A model generated the notes under the pieces. That model was not told the origin of the DNA and made no database searches. It saw nothing but the letters and a program-made list of their open reading frames with translations. Both the position numbers and the translations under genes were made by a program. A stretch of DNA of 64,000 nt from Mariniflexile sp. AS56. Its GTDB lineage: Bacteria; Bacteroidota; Bacteroidia; Flavobacteriales; Flavobacteriaceae. Below, one piece after another: positions 27,348 to 36,323 of the stretch (the first letter of the stretch is position 1; each line of letters starts with the position of its first letter). Where the stretch lies: the NCBI RefSeq assembly GCF_030552475.1, contig NZ_JAUPED010000002.1:248001-312000 (forward strand). Direction: 5' to 3'.

Positions 27348-27524
27348 ATGTTTGATTTTGACCAATATTTAGGATTTTTAGCTTTTTTATCCATTTTAAC
27401 TTTAGGCTTCTGGTTAATGATTTTCTTATTAACTTTTGTAATTCCTTATTGGATTGGAGGTTCTTTAATTGAAAGATTAAAAGAAATTAGAGAAGAGAAG
27501 AAGGCGAAGCGTCAAAACTCATAA
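27348..27524 (+). CDS. 58-residue membrane protein, unknown function
   Basis: A short gene: ATG at 27348, TAA at 27522-27524. The product has one or two tightly spaced hydrophobic segments (YLGFLAFLSILTLGFWLMIF and LLTFVIPYWIGGSL) and a charged C-terminal tail (ERLKEIREEKKAKRQNS). It has its own consensus promoter and its own terminator, which strongly supports that it is expressed. I do not recognise a family. It stands alone between the peroxiredoxin gene and the TonB-type receptor. Confidence 0.72.
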   Translation: MFDFDQYLGFLAFLSILTLGFWLMIFLLTFVIPYWIGGSLIERLKEIREEKKAKRQNS

Positions 27525-27540
27525 ATAACCATATATTTTA

Positions 27541-27575
27541 AAAAAAAGGGAAGCTAATTTAGCTTCCCTTTTTTT
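27541..27575 (+). terminator. rho-independent terminator
   Basis: AAAAAAAGGGAAGCTAA then TTAGCTTCCCTTTTTTT: a near-perfect stem with a two- to three-base loop and a T7 tail, 17 bases after the 58-residue gene. Confidence 0.92.
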
Positions 27576-27654
27576 ATGCACTCATATTTTAAAACTTTGG
27601 TATTGGTTAAAGCCAATCTCTAGTTTATTAGAACAAATTGGTCGTATTTCAAAT

Positions 27655-27707
27655 AAAAAACAGCCTTGATAAATAAAAAACATTTTTATTTATCAAGGCT
27701 GTTTCAT
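27655..27707 (-). terminator. long perfect hairpin terminator of the TonB-type receptor gene
   Basis: CAGCCTTGATAAATAAAAA (27661-27679) pairs perfectly with 27683-27701 around a three-base loop; three more A/T pairs extend the stem to 22 base pairs. Read on the minus strand the hairpin is followed by a T-rich run. It lies about 50 bases past the receptor stop codon. Confidence 0.8.
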
Positions 27708-27755
27708 TTAAGATCTAGTTATAAAAACTATTTGTAATATGACACTCAAATAATA

Positions 27756-30191
27756 TTACCCGTCTATATCGAAACCTTCACCACGATTATTCGGGCGTTC
27801 TGGTTTCTTTTTCTGGTTAAAACGGTAAGTGAATGATAAATTAAACGATTGTCCTACTCTAAACTGTAAATCTCTGGTAGTATAAAATGTAGGAGTGTTT
27901 ATATCTCCTTTATAGCGTCGGCTGTTTAATAAATCACTAATATTAAAAGCGATAGAGGCTTTATCTTCAAATAAATCTTTACTCAACGCCAAGTTAATAG
28001 AAAATATACCATCTCGTGTATTTTGAGCATCTTTACTCGGCCCTCTATAATCCATATTAGTTTGCCAATCTATATTTCCAGGAAGGGTGTATTTATTGCT
28101 TAAACGAACGTTCCAACTCAAATTATCTGCATCATAATTCACACCATTATAGTCACCACGCGTCATGTTTTTAAATAAATTGAAATCGGTATTAATACGC
28201 CATTTTCTTGTTGGTGTATAGTTAACATTGAATTCATATCCAAATCGGTCTTCCTTAGCCATGTTAACCGGGGTTCTTTGAATAACCGGAATATCTTGTC
28301 CGTTAATTGAAACTGTTTCCCCTGTTTCAAAACTCACCCAATTACTTTCGTCTTTTTCATGTTGAAAATAAATAGAAGTACTCAAGGTTACTTTGCTAAA
28401 TCTGTTAAGGTAGCCTAGATCGAAAAGACCAGAATAACTAGGATCTAAATCAGGGTTTCCTTGAAATATATTGGTTAAACTGGTTCTTGAAGGGAACGGA
28501 TTTAGGTGGTGTCCGCGAGGTCTTTGAAGTCTTCTACTATAACCAAGCGTTAAGCTTTCTTTATCATTTAATTCATAACTAAAATTAATAGTAGGGAATA
28601 AACCAGTTATGTTTTTCTTTTTAAAATACCCCGTTGTTGGTTGGTCTATTGTTGTTTGTGTGTTTTCCATACGCAAACCAAATAGATATGAGAACTTATT
28701 AATTTTACTACCATATTGGGCATAAAGTGCACTAATATAGACTTTAAAATTAAATATATTGGATAAGGAATCATTTACAGTATAACTATCAGTGGCTTCA
28801 TTATACGTGTCTACAGCATAATCGGTAGATTTAGTGCTAAAATCACCACGATACCCAAGTTCAAATTGGCTGTTTTCACCTATAGGTAATACATAATCAG
28901 ACTGCAATAAAATGTTTTGTTGATTTTCTAAGGTTGTGATTTGCTCACTATTTACACCATCATTAACTATTATTGAATTTTTGTTATCATCATTATCTTC
29001 ATACTGAAAATCGAAGGTGAATTTATGGCCACTTGTTTTAAAATTTTTAGTGAAGTTTGTGGCATATTGTATGGTTTTACTATCACCAAATTCAGGTTCT
29101 AAACGAAGACTTTGTCCTGTTAAATTTAAATTTTCATCAAATTGAAATATTTTGTTTTCGGCATAGCGTTCGTTATCAGAGTCTCTATAAACTAAAGACG
29201 TTGTTAAAGAGGCCGAATCGTTTATATACCATTCTAAACCAATGTTTGAAGTAAGGCCTTTACTGGTGTTATCCCAATCATTTTTTTCATCAATATAATT
29301 CCCTTCAGCTTTATATTTTGTGAAGGTATACGAGTGCCCTGGAGACTCTCTGTAATTATAACTAGTTGTGCTAAAAAAGTTGATATCGCCCGTTCTATAA
29401 TTAACGTTTCCAGATATACCAGCAGAGTTGGGGTAACCCGCATTTGTAGTAATTGCGCCATTAAAACCTTGTAGTTTACTTCGACGTAAAATAATATTTA
29501 AAATACCTGCTGTTCCCTCAGATTGGTATCGAGCAGAGGGCGATGTGATAACTTCTACTTTTTCAATAGCATCTGCAGGCAGTTGGCGTAATGCTTCGGT
29601 AGAATTTAACCCGACTAAGCCTGAAGGTTTCCCATTTATAAGAATGGTGACGTTATCATTACCTCTTAGAGCAACGTTTCCTTCAACATCTACAGAAACT
29701 GAAGGGATATTATCTAGAACATCACTTACATTACCACCGCTAACAGTAAGGTCTTTACCTACGTTGTATATTTTTTTATCAAGTTTAATCTCAACAGTGG
29801 TACGTTCTGCAATAATTTCAACTTCACCTAAAGAAGCAAAATCTATTTCTAGAGAGATAGTACCTAAATTCACATTAGAATCTAGTTTTTTATTTGAAAT
29901 GGTTATTTTTTTATATGAAATGTATTCAATAGTGATATTATAAAGATCTTTGGCAACCTGAATACTAAACTCACCTTGAGTATCTGTAATACATCCATCA
30001 ACAATTTTATTATCTTTTTTACTAAAAAAAGCGATTGTGGCGTATTCTAAGGGTTCTCCTGTATCTTTATCTATAACTTTTCCAGTTATGGTAATATCTT
30101 TATCGGCTGCACTTTTTGAGCTTTTAGGAGTCGCGTGACTATATAATGTAAAAGTGAAGAGTAAAAGAAGTGGGAATAAAATTTTTGACAT
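27756..30191 (-). CDS. TonB-dependent receptor-like outer-membrane protein
   Basis: An 811-residue outer-membrane protein. After a signal peptide (MSKILFPLLLLFTFTLYSHA) comes a CarboxypepD_reg domain (KVIDKDTGEPLEYATIAFFS), a plug domain (GGNVSDVLDNIPSVSVDVEG, then VEVITSPSARYQSEGTAGIL) and a long beta-barrel of the OMP_b-brl_3 type (LGYSRRLQRPRGHHLNPFPS). The ATG at 30191 starts the signal peptide; a TTG at 30206 is in frame but unneeded. No SusD partner or TonB gene is adjacent, so the ligand cannot be guessed. TATTTTTG at 30217-30224 is a likely -7 box. Confidence 0.9.
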   Translation of the reverse strand: MSKILFPLLLLFTFTLYSHATPKSSKSAADKDITITGKVIDKDTGEPLEYATIAFFSKKDNKIVDGCITDTQGEFSIQVAKDLYNITIEYISYKKITISNKKLDSNVNLGTISLEIDFASLGEVEIIAERTTVEIKLDKKIYNVGKDLTVSGGNVSDVLDNIPSVSVDVEGNVALRGNDNVTILINGKPSGLVGLNSTEALRQLPADAIEKVEVITSPSARYQSEGTAGILNIILRRSKLQGFNGAITTNAGYPNSAGISGNVNYRTGDINFFSTTSYNYRESPGHSYTFTKYKAEGNYIDEKNDWDNTSKGLTSNIGLEWYINDSASLTTSLVYRDSDNERYAENKIFQFDENLNLTGQSLRLEPEFGDSKTIQYATNFTKNFKTSGHKFTFDFQYEDNDDNKNSIIVNDGVNSEQITTLENQQNILLQSDYVLPIGENSQFELGYRGDFSTKSTDYAVDTYNEATDSYTVNDSLSNIFNFKVYISALYAQYGSKINKFSYLFGLRMENTQTTIDQPTTGYFKKKNITGLFPTINFSYELNDKESLTLGYSRRLQRPRGHHLNPFPSRTSLTNIFQGNPDLDPSYSGLFDLGYLNRFSKVTLSTSIYFQHEKDESNWVSFETGETVSINGQDIPVIQRTPVNMAKEDRFGYEFNVNYTPTRKWRINTDFNLFKNMTRGDYNGVNYDADNLSWNVRLSNKYTLPGNIDWQTNMDYRGPSKDAQNTRDGIFSINLALSKDLFEDKASIAFNISDLLNSRRYKGDINTPTFYTTRDLQFRVGQSFNLSFTYRFNQKKKPERPNNRGEGFDIDG

Positions 30192-30216
30192 GATTGATTT
30201 TTGCAAATTAGACTCG

Positions 30217-30224
30217 CAAAAATA
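30217..30224 (-). promoter_or_regulatory. probable -7 element of the TonB-type receptor gene
   Basis: On the minus strand the sequence reads TATTTTTGC, matching TAnnTTTG. The predicted start of transcription would be about 20 bases before the ATG. No TTG element is found at the ideal -33 spacing, so support rests on the -7 box and position. Confidence 0.4.
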
Positions 30225-30290
30225 GGCATGGTTTAGTGCGTTTTTGTTAATTAAAAGTTAATTAACTTATCTTAATTTACAGCTCGGATT

Positions 30291-30632
30291 TTAAATAATT
30301 TCAGATATTTTTTCGGTGGGTCTGCCAATAGCAGCTTTGTTACCGTTAATTACGATTGGGCGTTCTATAAGTTTTGGATTTTTAACCATAGCCTCAATAA
30401 TTTGGTCGTCGTTTAAGTCTTTGTTTTTAAACTCAGTTTTCCAAACAGCTTCATTTTTTCTAACTAAATCTATTGGTTTTATAGCTAAAAGTTGAATAAT
30501 CTCTTTTAATTCAGTAGTTGTTAGAGTGTCTTCCAAGTATTTTACAACTTCGAATGGTTTTCCTGAATTTTCTAAAAGTTCTAGTCCGCAACGCGATTTA
30601 CTACAGCGGTTATTATGAAGTATTTTTATCAT
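30291..30632 (-). CDS. ArsC-family reductase, arsenate reductase type
   Basis: A 113-residue thioredoxin-fold protein of the ArsC/Spx superfamily. The catalytic cysteine is in HNNRCSKSRCGLELL, and the C-terminal ERPIVINGNKAAIGRP segment carries the arginines that bind the oxyanion. This favours a glutaredoxin-linked arsenate reductase over Spx, although no arsenic transport gene is nearby and the true substrate could differ. It overlaps the upstream HAD gene by one base, so prfB, HAD and this gene probably form one operon. Confidence 0.87.
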   Translation of the reverse strand: MIKILHNNRCSKSRCGLELLENSGKPFEVVKYLEDTLTTTELKEIIQLLAIKPIDLVRKNEAVWKTEFKNKDLNDDQIIEAMVKNPKLIERPIVINGNKAAIGRPTEKISEII

Positions 30633-31249
30633 TATAAATGAATATTATAGTTTTTTAACTGTTGAATGAGTTTCTCAGGATTTTCAAAATGAATACCGTT
30701 GATACCTAAAGCGTTTGCAGCTTCAATATTTCTTAAATTATCGTCAATGAATAGCGAGTTTTCAGGGGTGATATTGAATCTATCAAGCGTAATATCATAA
30801 ATATCTTTAAAAGGTTTTCTTGTTTTTTCATCACCTGAAACAACAATACCTTCAAACCATTGTAAAAACTCAAAACGTTTTTGGGCAATAGGGAAGGTTT
30901 CGTTACTCCAATTGGTTAGAGCAACGACTTTGTGTTTTTTAGACTTAATAAGTGTATCAAGAATTTTAACAGTGCCTTCAATAGCGCCTCCCAGCATGTT
31001 TTCCCAATCACCATAAAACATGTTTATATAATATTCTTGTTCAGGGAATTGTTTAATTAAATCTTGGGTAGCTAGTGCTAGCGGGTAACCTGCATCTTGG
31101 TTTTCATTCCAATCACTGGTGCAAACGTTCTGAAAAAACCATTGCATTTTCTCTCTATCTCCATTAAAAGCATCTAGGAAAACGTACTCAGGGTTCCAAT
31201 CAATTAAAACACCTCCAAGGTCGAAAATTATGGTGTCTATGTGTTTCAT
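30632..31249 (-). CDS. HAD-family hydrolase, YihX-like
   Basis: A 205-residue haloacid-dehalogenase-superfamily phosphatase. Motif I is [16 protein letters not shown], motif [12 protein letters not shown], motif [16 protein letters not shown] and motif [15 protein letters not shown]. The DLGGV form of motif I and the cap size resemble E. coli YihX and related sugar-phosphate phosphatases. The first nucleophile aspartate is present, but the second (usually DxD) is glycine here, as in many members of this subgroup. Its ATG overlaps the prfB stop codon as ATGA. Confidence 0.88.
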   Translation of the reverse strand: MKHIDTIIFDLGGVLIDWNPEYVFLDAFNGDREKMQWFFQNVCTSDWNENQDAGYPLALATQDLIKQFPEQEYYINMFYGDWENMLGGAIEGTVKILDTLIKSKKHKVVALTNWSNETFPIAQKRFEFLQWFEGIVVSGDEKTRKPFKDIYDITLDRFNITPENSLFIDDNLRNIEAANALGINGIHFENPEKLIQQLKNYNIHL

Positions 31250-32356
31250 AATGTGTTGTTATCTTCCACTTTTTGGCCCATCATCATTAAATAGGCTTTT
31301 AAAAACGAGTTGATATTACCATCCATAACACCGTCTACATTACTAGTTTCATGTGCTGTTCTAACATCTTTAACCAGTTTGTAAGGTTGCATAACGTAGT
31401 TACGTATTTGGCTACCCCATTCAATTTTCATTTTTCCAGCTTCAATATCCTCACGTTGTGCCATTTGCTTTTGAAGTTCTATTTCATACAACTGCGATTT
31501 AAGCATTTGCATGGCTCTAGAGCGGTTATCGTGCTGAGAACGTGTCTCAGAGCATTGAATTTGAATTCCTGTTGGCTTGTGTGTTAATTGGACTTTAGTT
31601 TCTACCTTATTAACGTTTTGTCCACCAGCGCCACTAGAACGCGCCGTGGTAATTTCAATGTCTGCAGGATTTATTTCTATTTCAATAGTATCATCAACCA
31701 ATGGGTACACATAAACAGAAGCAAAACTGGTATGACGTTTCGCATTGCTATCAAACGGAGAAATACGAACTAAACGATGTACGCCATTTTCACCTTTTAA
31801 CCAGCCAAAAGCAAAATCGCCTTCAATCTCAATAGTTACCGTTTTTATACCTGCAACATCACCATCTTGAAGGTTCAGTTCTTTAACTTTAAATCCGCTT
31901 TTTTCAGCATACATAAGGTACATACGCATCAGCATACTTGCCCAATCGCAACTTTCTGTGCCACCAGCTCCAGCAGTAATCTGCAAAACAGCACTTAAGC
32001 TATCACCTTCATCCGAAAGCATGTTTTTAAACTCAATATCTTCAAGTAAATTAAAGGCTTTTAGGTATTGTTCTTCAACATCTTCGGCAGTAGATTCACC
32101 TTCTTTATAAAACTCGTAAAGAACTTCTAAATCTTCGGTAAGAGATTTGCCTTTATTATAATCTTCAACCCACTTTTTAGTGACACGAAGTGATTTCATA
32201 ATGACTTCGGCTGCTTTGGGATCATTCCAGAAATTAGGGTCGAAGGTTTTTTCTTCTTCGTTTTGTATTTCAATAAGTTTTCTATCTACGTCAAAGATAG
32301 TGCCTAAGTTTGTCGAGGCGGGTGTTTAGATCTTTAATTTGATCGGAAGTTATCAT
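31246..32356 (-). CDS. prfB: peptide chain release factor 2, expressed by programmed +1 frameshift
   Basis: RF2 recognises UGA and UAA stop codons. A 21-codon first frame starts at the ATG at 32354-32356 and ends at TGA (32291-32293); the main frame then continues from GAC at 32292 to the stop at 31246, giving 369 residues in total. The main frame contains the SPF stop-recognition tripeptide ([12 protein letters not shown]) and the GGQ catalytic motif ([13 protein letters not shown]). The shift lets RF2 limit its own synthesis. The distal frame alone has an ATG at 32199, but starting there would lose about 50 conserved residues. Confidence 0.95.
32290..32305 (-). promoter_or_regulatory. prfB: programmed +1 frameshift site of prfB
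   Basis: On the minus strand the sequence reads AGG CAC TAT CTT TGA C. The slippery CTT followed by an in-frame TGA and C is the classical RF2 shift site. The AGG is at the same codon position as the first AGG of the E. coli AGGGGGTATCTTTGAC site, but the GGG codon is CAC, so the anti-Shine-Dalgarno contact is weaker. Confidence 0.93.
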
Positions 32357-32374
32357 AGATTATTTTCTTTTGAA

Positions 32375-32382
32375 CAAAAATA
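32375..32382 (-). promoter_or_regulatory. probable -7 element of prfB
   Basis: The minus strand reads TATTTTTG, matching TAnnTTTG, 19 bases before the prfB ATG. This would leave a very short leader of about 12 bases. The -33 element is not clear. Confidence 0.4.
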
Positions 32383-32517
32383 GGATTTATAGCATCTAGT
32401 AGAAAGTAAAACATTCAATTTTTACGAATTTTTTCAAATTTAGTTTTTTGATAAATATTTAAATTCAATGTTGTTTTTTATAAAGTTATATCTTTTAAAG
32501 CTCTTCTTTTTAGTACT

Positions 32518-32554
32518 AAAAAAAGGACTCTGGAATAAAATTCCAAAGTCCTTT
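32518..32554 (-). terminator. rho-independent terminator of the repeat lipoprotein gene
   Basis: AAAGGACT, one mismatch, TGGAAT, loop AAA, ATTCCA, AGTCCTTT. The left flank is A7, which is T7 on the minus strand. It lies 37 bases after the stop of the large repeat lipoprotein gene. Confidence 0.88.
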
Positions 32555-32590
32555 AAATTATTTTATAATATAATAAGTTCTTAAACTACA

Positions 32591-35047
32591 TTATATTGAA
32601 CAGGTATTTCCTTTCTCGTCTGTATGACTAGTAACTAAAAATGTACCATTATTGTCTCCATCAACAGGGTCTGGGTAAGATCCTAAATCTCCAAAAGTAC
32701 TTTTGTGAGCATTTTTATTACCCAAAATGTCATCTGAACAGCTTGTATGAATTTGAGCCTGTGGTGAACCATTAACAGAATAGTACCACCAATTACCAAC
32801 ACTACCTAATGTTGGTGTTAATTTATCTCCAGGTTGTACATTTGAAAAAGTTTGAGAACCTCCTTTATCTCCAGTAACAACAATTGTAGCTCCTGAAGGT
32901 CCGTTATATGTAACAGTCATTTTTACAATTTTCCCATCACAATCACATGTATCTCCTTTAGGAGGACTAGTTTCAACTGGACATAATTCTCCACCTTCAC
33001 GACTTGCGCCACCAATTACTTTGAAATTACCAAATATCGCACCAGCACCGATTGGCACCGAGCAGCTAGTGTGTATTCTTTGTGATTCAACACCGTTAAC
33101 ATAAATGATGATTTCAGTACCTAAGGTCCCTTTGTCATCTTTACCAGAAAATGTAAATGTTTGTCCTGCTCCTACATTACCAGAAAATGCAACTATATTG
33201 TCTTTCTTTTGAACAACTTTAATATCAGCACTACTATTACCGTTAAATTGAAGATCTAATCTCGTTACTTTACCTTCACATTCACTACAATCGTCTCCAT
33301 TTGGAGGAGTTGTTGTTTCAACAGGGCATAACTCACCGCCTTCACGACTAGCCCCACCAATTACGGTATAGTTACCAAAAATGGCACCGGCTCCAATTTC
33401 AACAGAACAACTCGTGTGTATTTTTTGGCTTTCTTGACCATTTACATAAATCGTTATTTCAGTACCTAAAGTACCTTTGTCATCTTTTCCTGAGAAGCTA
33501 AAAATGGCTCCACCTTGAACATAGCCTTCAAAAGCAACTATATTATCTTTCTTTTGAACAACTTTAATATTAGCAGCCGTATTACTGTTAAATTGAAGGT
33601 CTAATCGGGTTACCTTACCTTCACATTCGTTACAGTCATCTCCATTCGGAGGTGTTGAGTTAATAGGGCATAATTCTCCACCTTCACGACTTGCTCCTCT
33701 AATTACTTCAAAGTCGCCACTAATTAAACCAGGACCTATTGGATTAGAACAACTAGTATGAATTTCAGTATGTTTTTTACCGTTTATATAGATAGTAATC
33801 TCAGAACCTAGCGTTCCTTTTTTATCATTTCCAGTGAAGCTGAAATTTTGTCCTGGCATTAACGTACCATCAAACACAATTTTTTCATCGTTTTCACCAT
33901 CTTTTTTAGTTTCAACAGTTACTTTAGCAGCTGATGCACCATTATATTGAAGTTCTAATTCCGTTATTTTACCTTCACATTCACTACAATCTTCTCCAGG
34001 AGTGGTTTCAATAGGACATAATTCGCCCCCGTCTTTACTAGCACCTCTAATTACTTCAAAATCACCACTAATTAAACCAGGACCTATGGGGTCAGAACAG
34101 CTAGTATGAATTTCAGTATGTTTTTTACCGTTTATATAGATAGTAATCTCAGAACCTAGTGTTCCTTTTTTATCATTTCCAGTGAAGCTGAAATTTTGTC
34201 CTGGCATTAAAGTACCATCAAACACAATTTTTTCATCGTTTTCACCATCTTTTTTAGTTTCAACAGTTACTTTAGCAGCTGATGCACCATTGTATTGAAG
34301 TTCTAACTCAGTAACTTTTCCTTCGCATTCAAAGCATTCAACTTCAACTTCTTTTGCAGGTACTTCTTTGGTAATAATAATTGCTTGTTTCCCTTCTGGA
34401 ATCAAAACGATTCCGAACTGTTCTCCACAACCAGGTATATAGCCTTGACCATTAGCTTCTGCAGCATTAGCTAACTCAATAGCTTTATGGATATTCCCAG
34501 GATCACTACCCCAAGTTCCTGTAGGGTCTGTTAAGTAAGTACAATCAACACAAAGTGAATCATCCAATAAAATCCAAATAGCATATTGAATATGACCAAA
34601 AGTATATTGTCCACCTAGAGGGCTGTTTTGACCTACATAGGATTGATTTAATAGCCAGTTAACTAAATCAAAATTTTCTGGCTTTTCAAATTCTCCAGCA
34701 GGTAGCGTTTCATAACTAGAATAAACTGCAAAATTAAATGGTCCTTCAACGTCAAGATTTAAATCCTGATCTACACACCAAGCAGGAATACCTACGCCAG
34801 CAAGGTTAGAATCTAAAATATCTAATGAAAAATAAGCATTATTTCCAGGTTTTGCAGTAGTTTTAGCACTTACTACGTCTGGTAAACTTGCGACTAGAGC
34901 CTCAATATCAGGTTCGCAATCTCCTGATATTAGTGATGATTTGCCTGAGAGGGACAAAAGACTGTCTCCATTAACGTCAATTGGTTCGGATTGGCACCCA
35001 AGGAATAGTACACTAATCCCTAGAATGGTAAAAATAATTTTTTTCAT
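32591..35047 (-). CDS. surface lipoprotein with thioester-like domain and tandem repeats
   Basis: An 818-residue lipoprotein: the signal peptide ends in the lipobox FLGC (Cys18), followed by QSEP, compatible with a Bacteroidota surface-export signal. Residues about 60-225 contain WCVDQDLNL (Cys91) and GHIQYAIWILLDD (Gln154), the spacing and motif (QxAIW) seen in Cys-Gln thioester domains of Gram-positive adhesins. Residues 239-818 are five repeats of about 115 residues, each beginning with a C(S/N)ECEGK-type motif and containing IHTSCSxPIGxG and GGELCP; the fifth is diverged. The repeats fit the DUF7467-like family. Function is not known; adhesion or surface display is inferred. Confidence 0.8.
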   Translation of the reverse strand: MKKIIFTILGISVLFLGCQSEPIDVNGDSLLSLSGKSSLISGDCEPDIEALVASLPDVVSAKTTAKPGNNAYFSLDILDSNLAGVGIPAWCVDQDLNLDVEGPFNFAVYSSYETLPAGEFEKPENFDLVNWLLNQSYVGQNSPLGGQYTFGHIQYAIWILLDDSLCVDCTYLTDPTGTWGSDPGNIHKAIELANAAEANGQGYIPGCGEQFGIVLIPEGKQAIIITKEVPAKEVEVECFECEGKVTELELQYNGASAAKVTVETKKDGENDEKIVFDGTLMPGQNFSFTGNDKKGTLGSEITIYINGKKHTEIHTSCSDPIGPGLISGDFEVIRGASKDGGELCPIETTPGEDCSECEGKITELELQYNGASAAKVTVETKKDGENDEKIVFDGTLMPGQNFSFTGNDKKGTLGSEITIYINGKKHTEIHTSCSNPIGPGLISGDFEVIRGASREGGELCPINSTPPNGDDCNECEGKVTRLDLQFNSNTAANIKVVQKKDNIVAFEGYVQGGAIFSFSGKDDKGTLGTEITIYVNGQESQKIHTSCSVEIGAGAIFGNYTVIGGASREGGELCPVETTTPPNGDDCSECEGKVTRLDLQFNGNSSADIKVVQKKDNIVAFSGNVGAGQTFTFSGKDDKGTLGTEIIIYVNGVESQRIHTSCSVPIGAGAIFGNFKVIGGASREGGELCPVETSPPKGDTCDCDGKIVKMTVTYNGPSGATIVVTGDKGGSQTFSNVQPGDKLTPTLGSVGNWWYYSVNGSPQAQIHTSCSDDILGNKNAHKSTFGDLGSYPDPVDGDNNGTFLVTSHTDEKGNTCSI
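32948..34333 (-). repeat. four tandem coding repeats of about 345-355 bp
   Basis: Units encode residues 239-353, 354-471, 472-586 and 587-700 of the lipoprotein. Units 1 and 2 are almost identical in protein over more than 100 residues and very close in DNA; units 3 and 4 form a second similar pair. The pattern suggests two rounds of duplication, the 1/2 pair being the more recent. Confidence 0.85.
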
Positions 35048-35263
35048 GTTTTTTAAGATTTTGATAATAGTTTTTTCAAATTACAAGTACGAAAATAAAT
35101 TTTATTTTAACCTTTTCATAAAAACATAGCCAATATACTATAAATAGTCGTTAACAAGTAAAAGTTTACTTTTAGCTCGAAATCATGTTTTTTGTAATAC
35201 TTTGAATACGATAGTTTTATATATTAAAAATTATTTATAAGTTTATTTCATATTTATTTACCT

Positions 35264-36280
35264 ATGATAATTGATTTAAGAAGCGACACCGTTACAAAAC
35301 CATCGAAAGACATGCTTCAAGCTATGATGCAAGCAAAAGTGGGAGACGATGTCTTTAGAGAAGATGAAACCGTTAACGAATTAGAAAAACGTATCGCCAC
35401 TATGTTTGGAAAACCTAGTGCCTTGTTTTTTCCAAGTGGCACCATGGCAAATCAAACAGCATTAAAACTACATACAAATCCTGGAGATCAAGTTATTTGT
35501 GATAAATATGCGCATATTTATAATTACGAATCTGGAGGCGCTTCTTTTAATAGTGGTATATCCTGTAAATTAATTGATGGTAATCAAGGCATGTTCACAG
35601 CAGAACAAGTATTAGAAGCTATTAATCCTGATGCTTACTATTATAGTCCGACACGATTGGTTGAAATTGAAAACACAGCAAATAGAGGAGGTGGTTCTTG
35701 TTGGAACTTTGATGAAATTTTAAAAATTAGAAAAGTATGCGACGAGCATCAATTGGGGTATCATTTAGATGGCGCACGCCTATGGAACGCTTTGGTTGAA
35801 AAAAATGAAAGCGCCAAACAATATGGAGATGTATTCGATACGATATCAATATGTTTAAGTAAAGGTTTAGGTTGTCCTGTTGGTTCTGTTTTAGTAGGAG
35901 ATGAAGCGATTATGAAAAACGCTCTTAGAATTCGAAAAGTTTTTGGTGGCAACATGCGACAGGCTGGTTTTTTAGCCGCCGCAGGACTTTATGCTTTAGA
36001 TCACAATATAAATAGACTGGCTGAAGATCATAAAAAAGCCAAAGAAATAGGGGAGACCTTGTCTAAACTGTCAATTATTAAAACAGTAGAACCTATTGAA
36101 ACCAATATTGTTATATTCAAACTGAATAAGGATGTTAACGAAAAGGATTTTATTCAAAAACTAACAGACAAGAAAATACATATTATAAGTATGGGGACTA
36201 ATAAGTTACGCATGGTGACTCATTTAGATTATACAGATGCTATGCATGAAAAGCTCATTCATACTTTACAAATCCTGTAG
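35264..36280 (+). CDS. ltaE: low-specificity L-threonine aldolase
   Basis: PLP enzyme splitting threonine or allo-threonine to glycine and acetaldehyde. The N-terminal IDLRSDTVTKPSKDML is the family hallmark. LFFPSGTMANQTAL is the phosphate-binding region, LDGARLWNA holds the aspartate-arginine pair at the cofactor ring, and the Schiff-base lysine is in SICLSKGLGCPVGSVL. The 338-residue length is normal. Single gene, divergent from the repeat lipoprotein across about 216 bases. Confidence 0.93.
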   Translation: MIIDLRSDTVTKPSKDMLQAMMQAKVGDDVFREDETVNELEKRIATMFGKPSALFFPSGTMANQTALKLHTNPGDQVICDKYAHIYNYESGGASFNSGISCKLIDGNQGMFTAEQVLEAINPDAYYYSPTRLVEIENTANRGGGSCWNFDEILKIRKVCDEHQLGYHLDGARLWNALVEKNESAKQYGDVFDTISICLSKGLGCPVGSVLVGDEAIMKNALRIRKVFGGNMRQAGFLAAAGLYALDHNINRLAEDHKKAKEIGETLSKLSIIKTVEPIETNIVIFKLNKDVNEKDFIQKLTDKKIHIISMGTNKLRMVTHLDYTDAMHEKLIHTLQIL

Positions 36281-36323
36281 CGTAGAATTGACCATCAGTC
36301 TAAAATCCATGTATCTAATAATT

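Noticed and set aside
31246-32199. RF2 as a shorter gene starting at the ATG at 32199
   Set aside because: The upstream frame plus the CTTTGAC shift site restores the complete RF2 N-terminus, so the shorter model is wrong.
32948-34333. Repeat array considered as CRISPR or mobile element
   Set aside because: Units are about 350 bases, in frame and protein-coding; there are no short spacers and no transposase.
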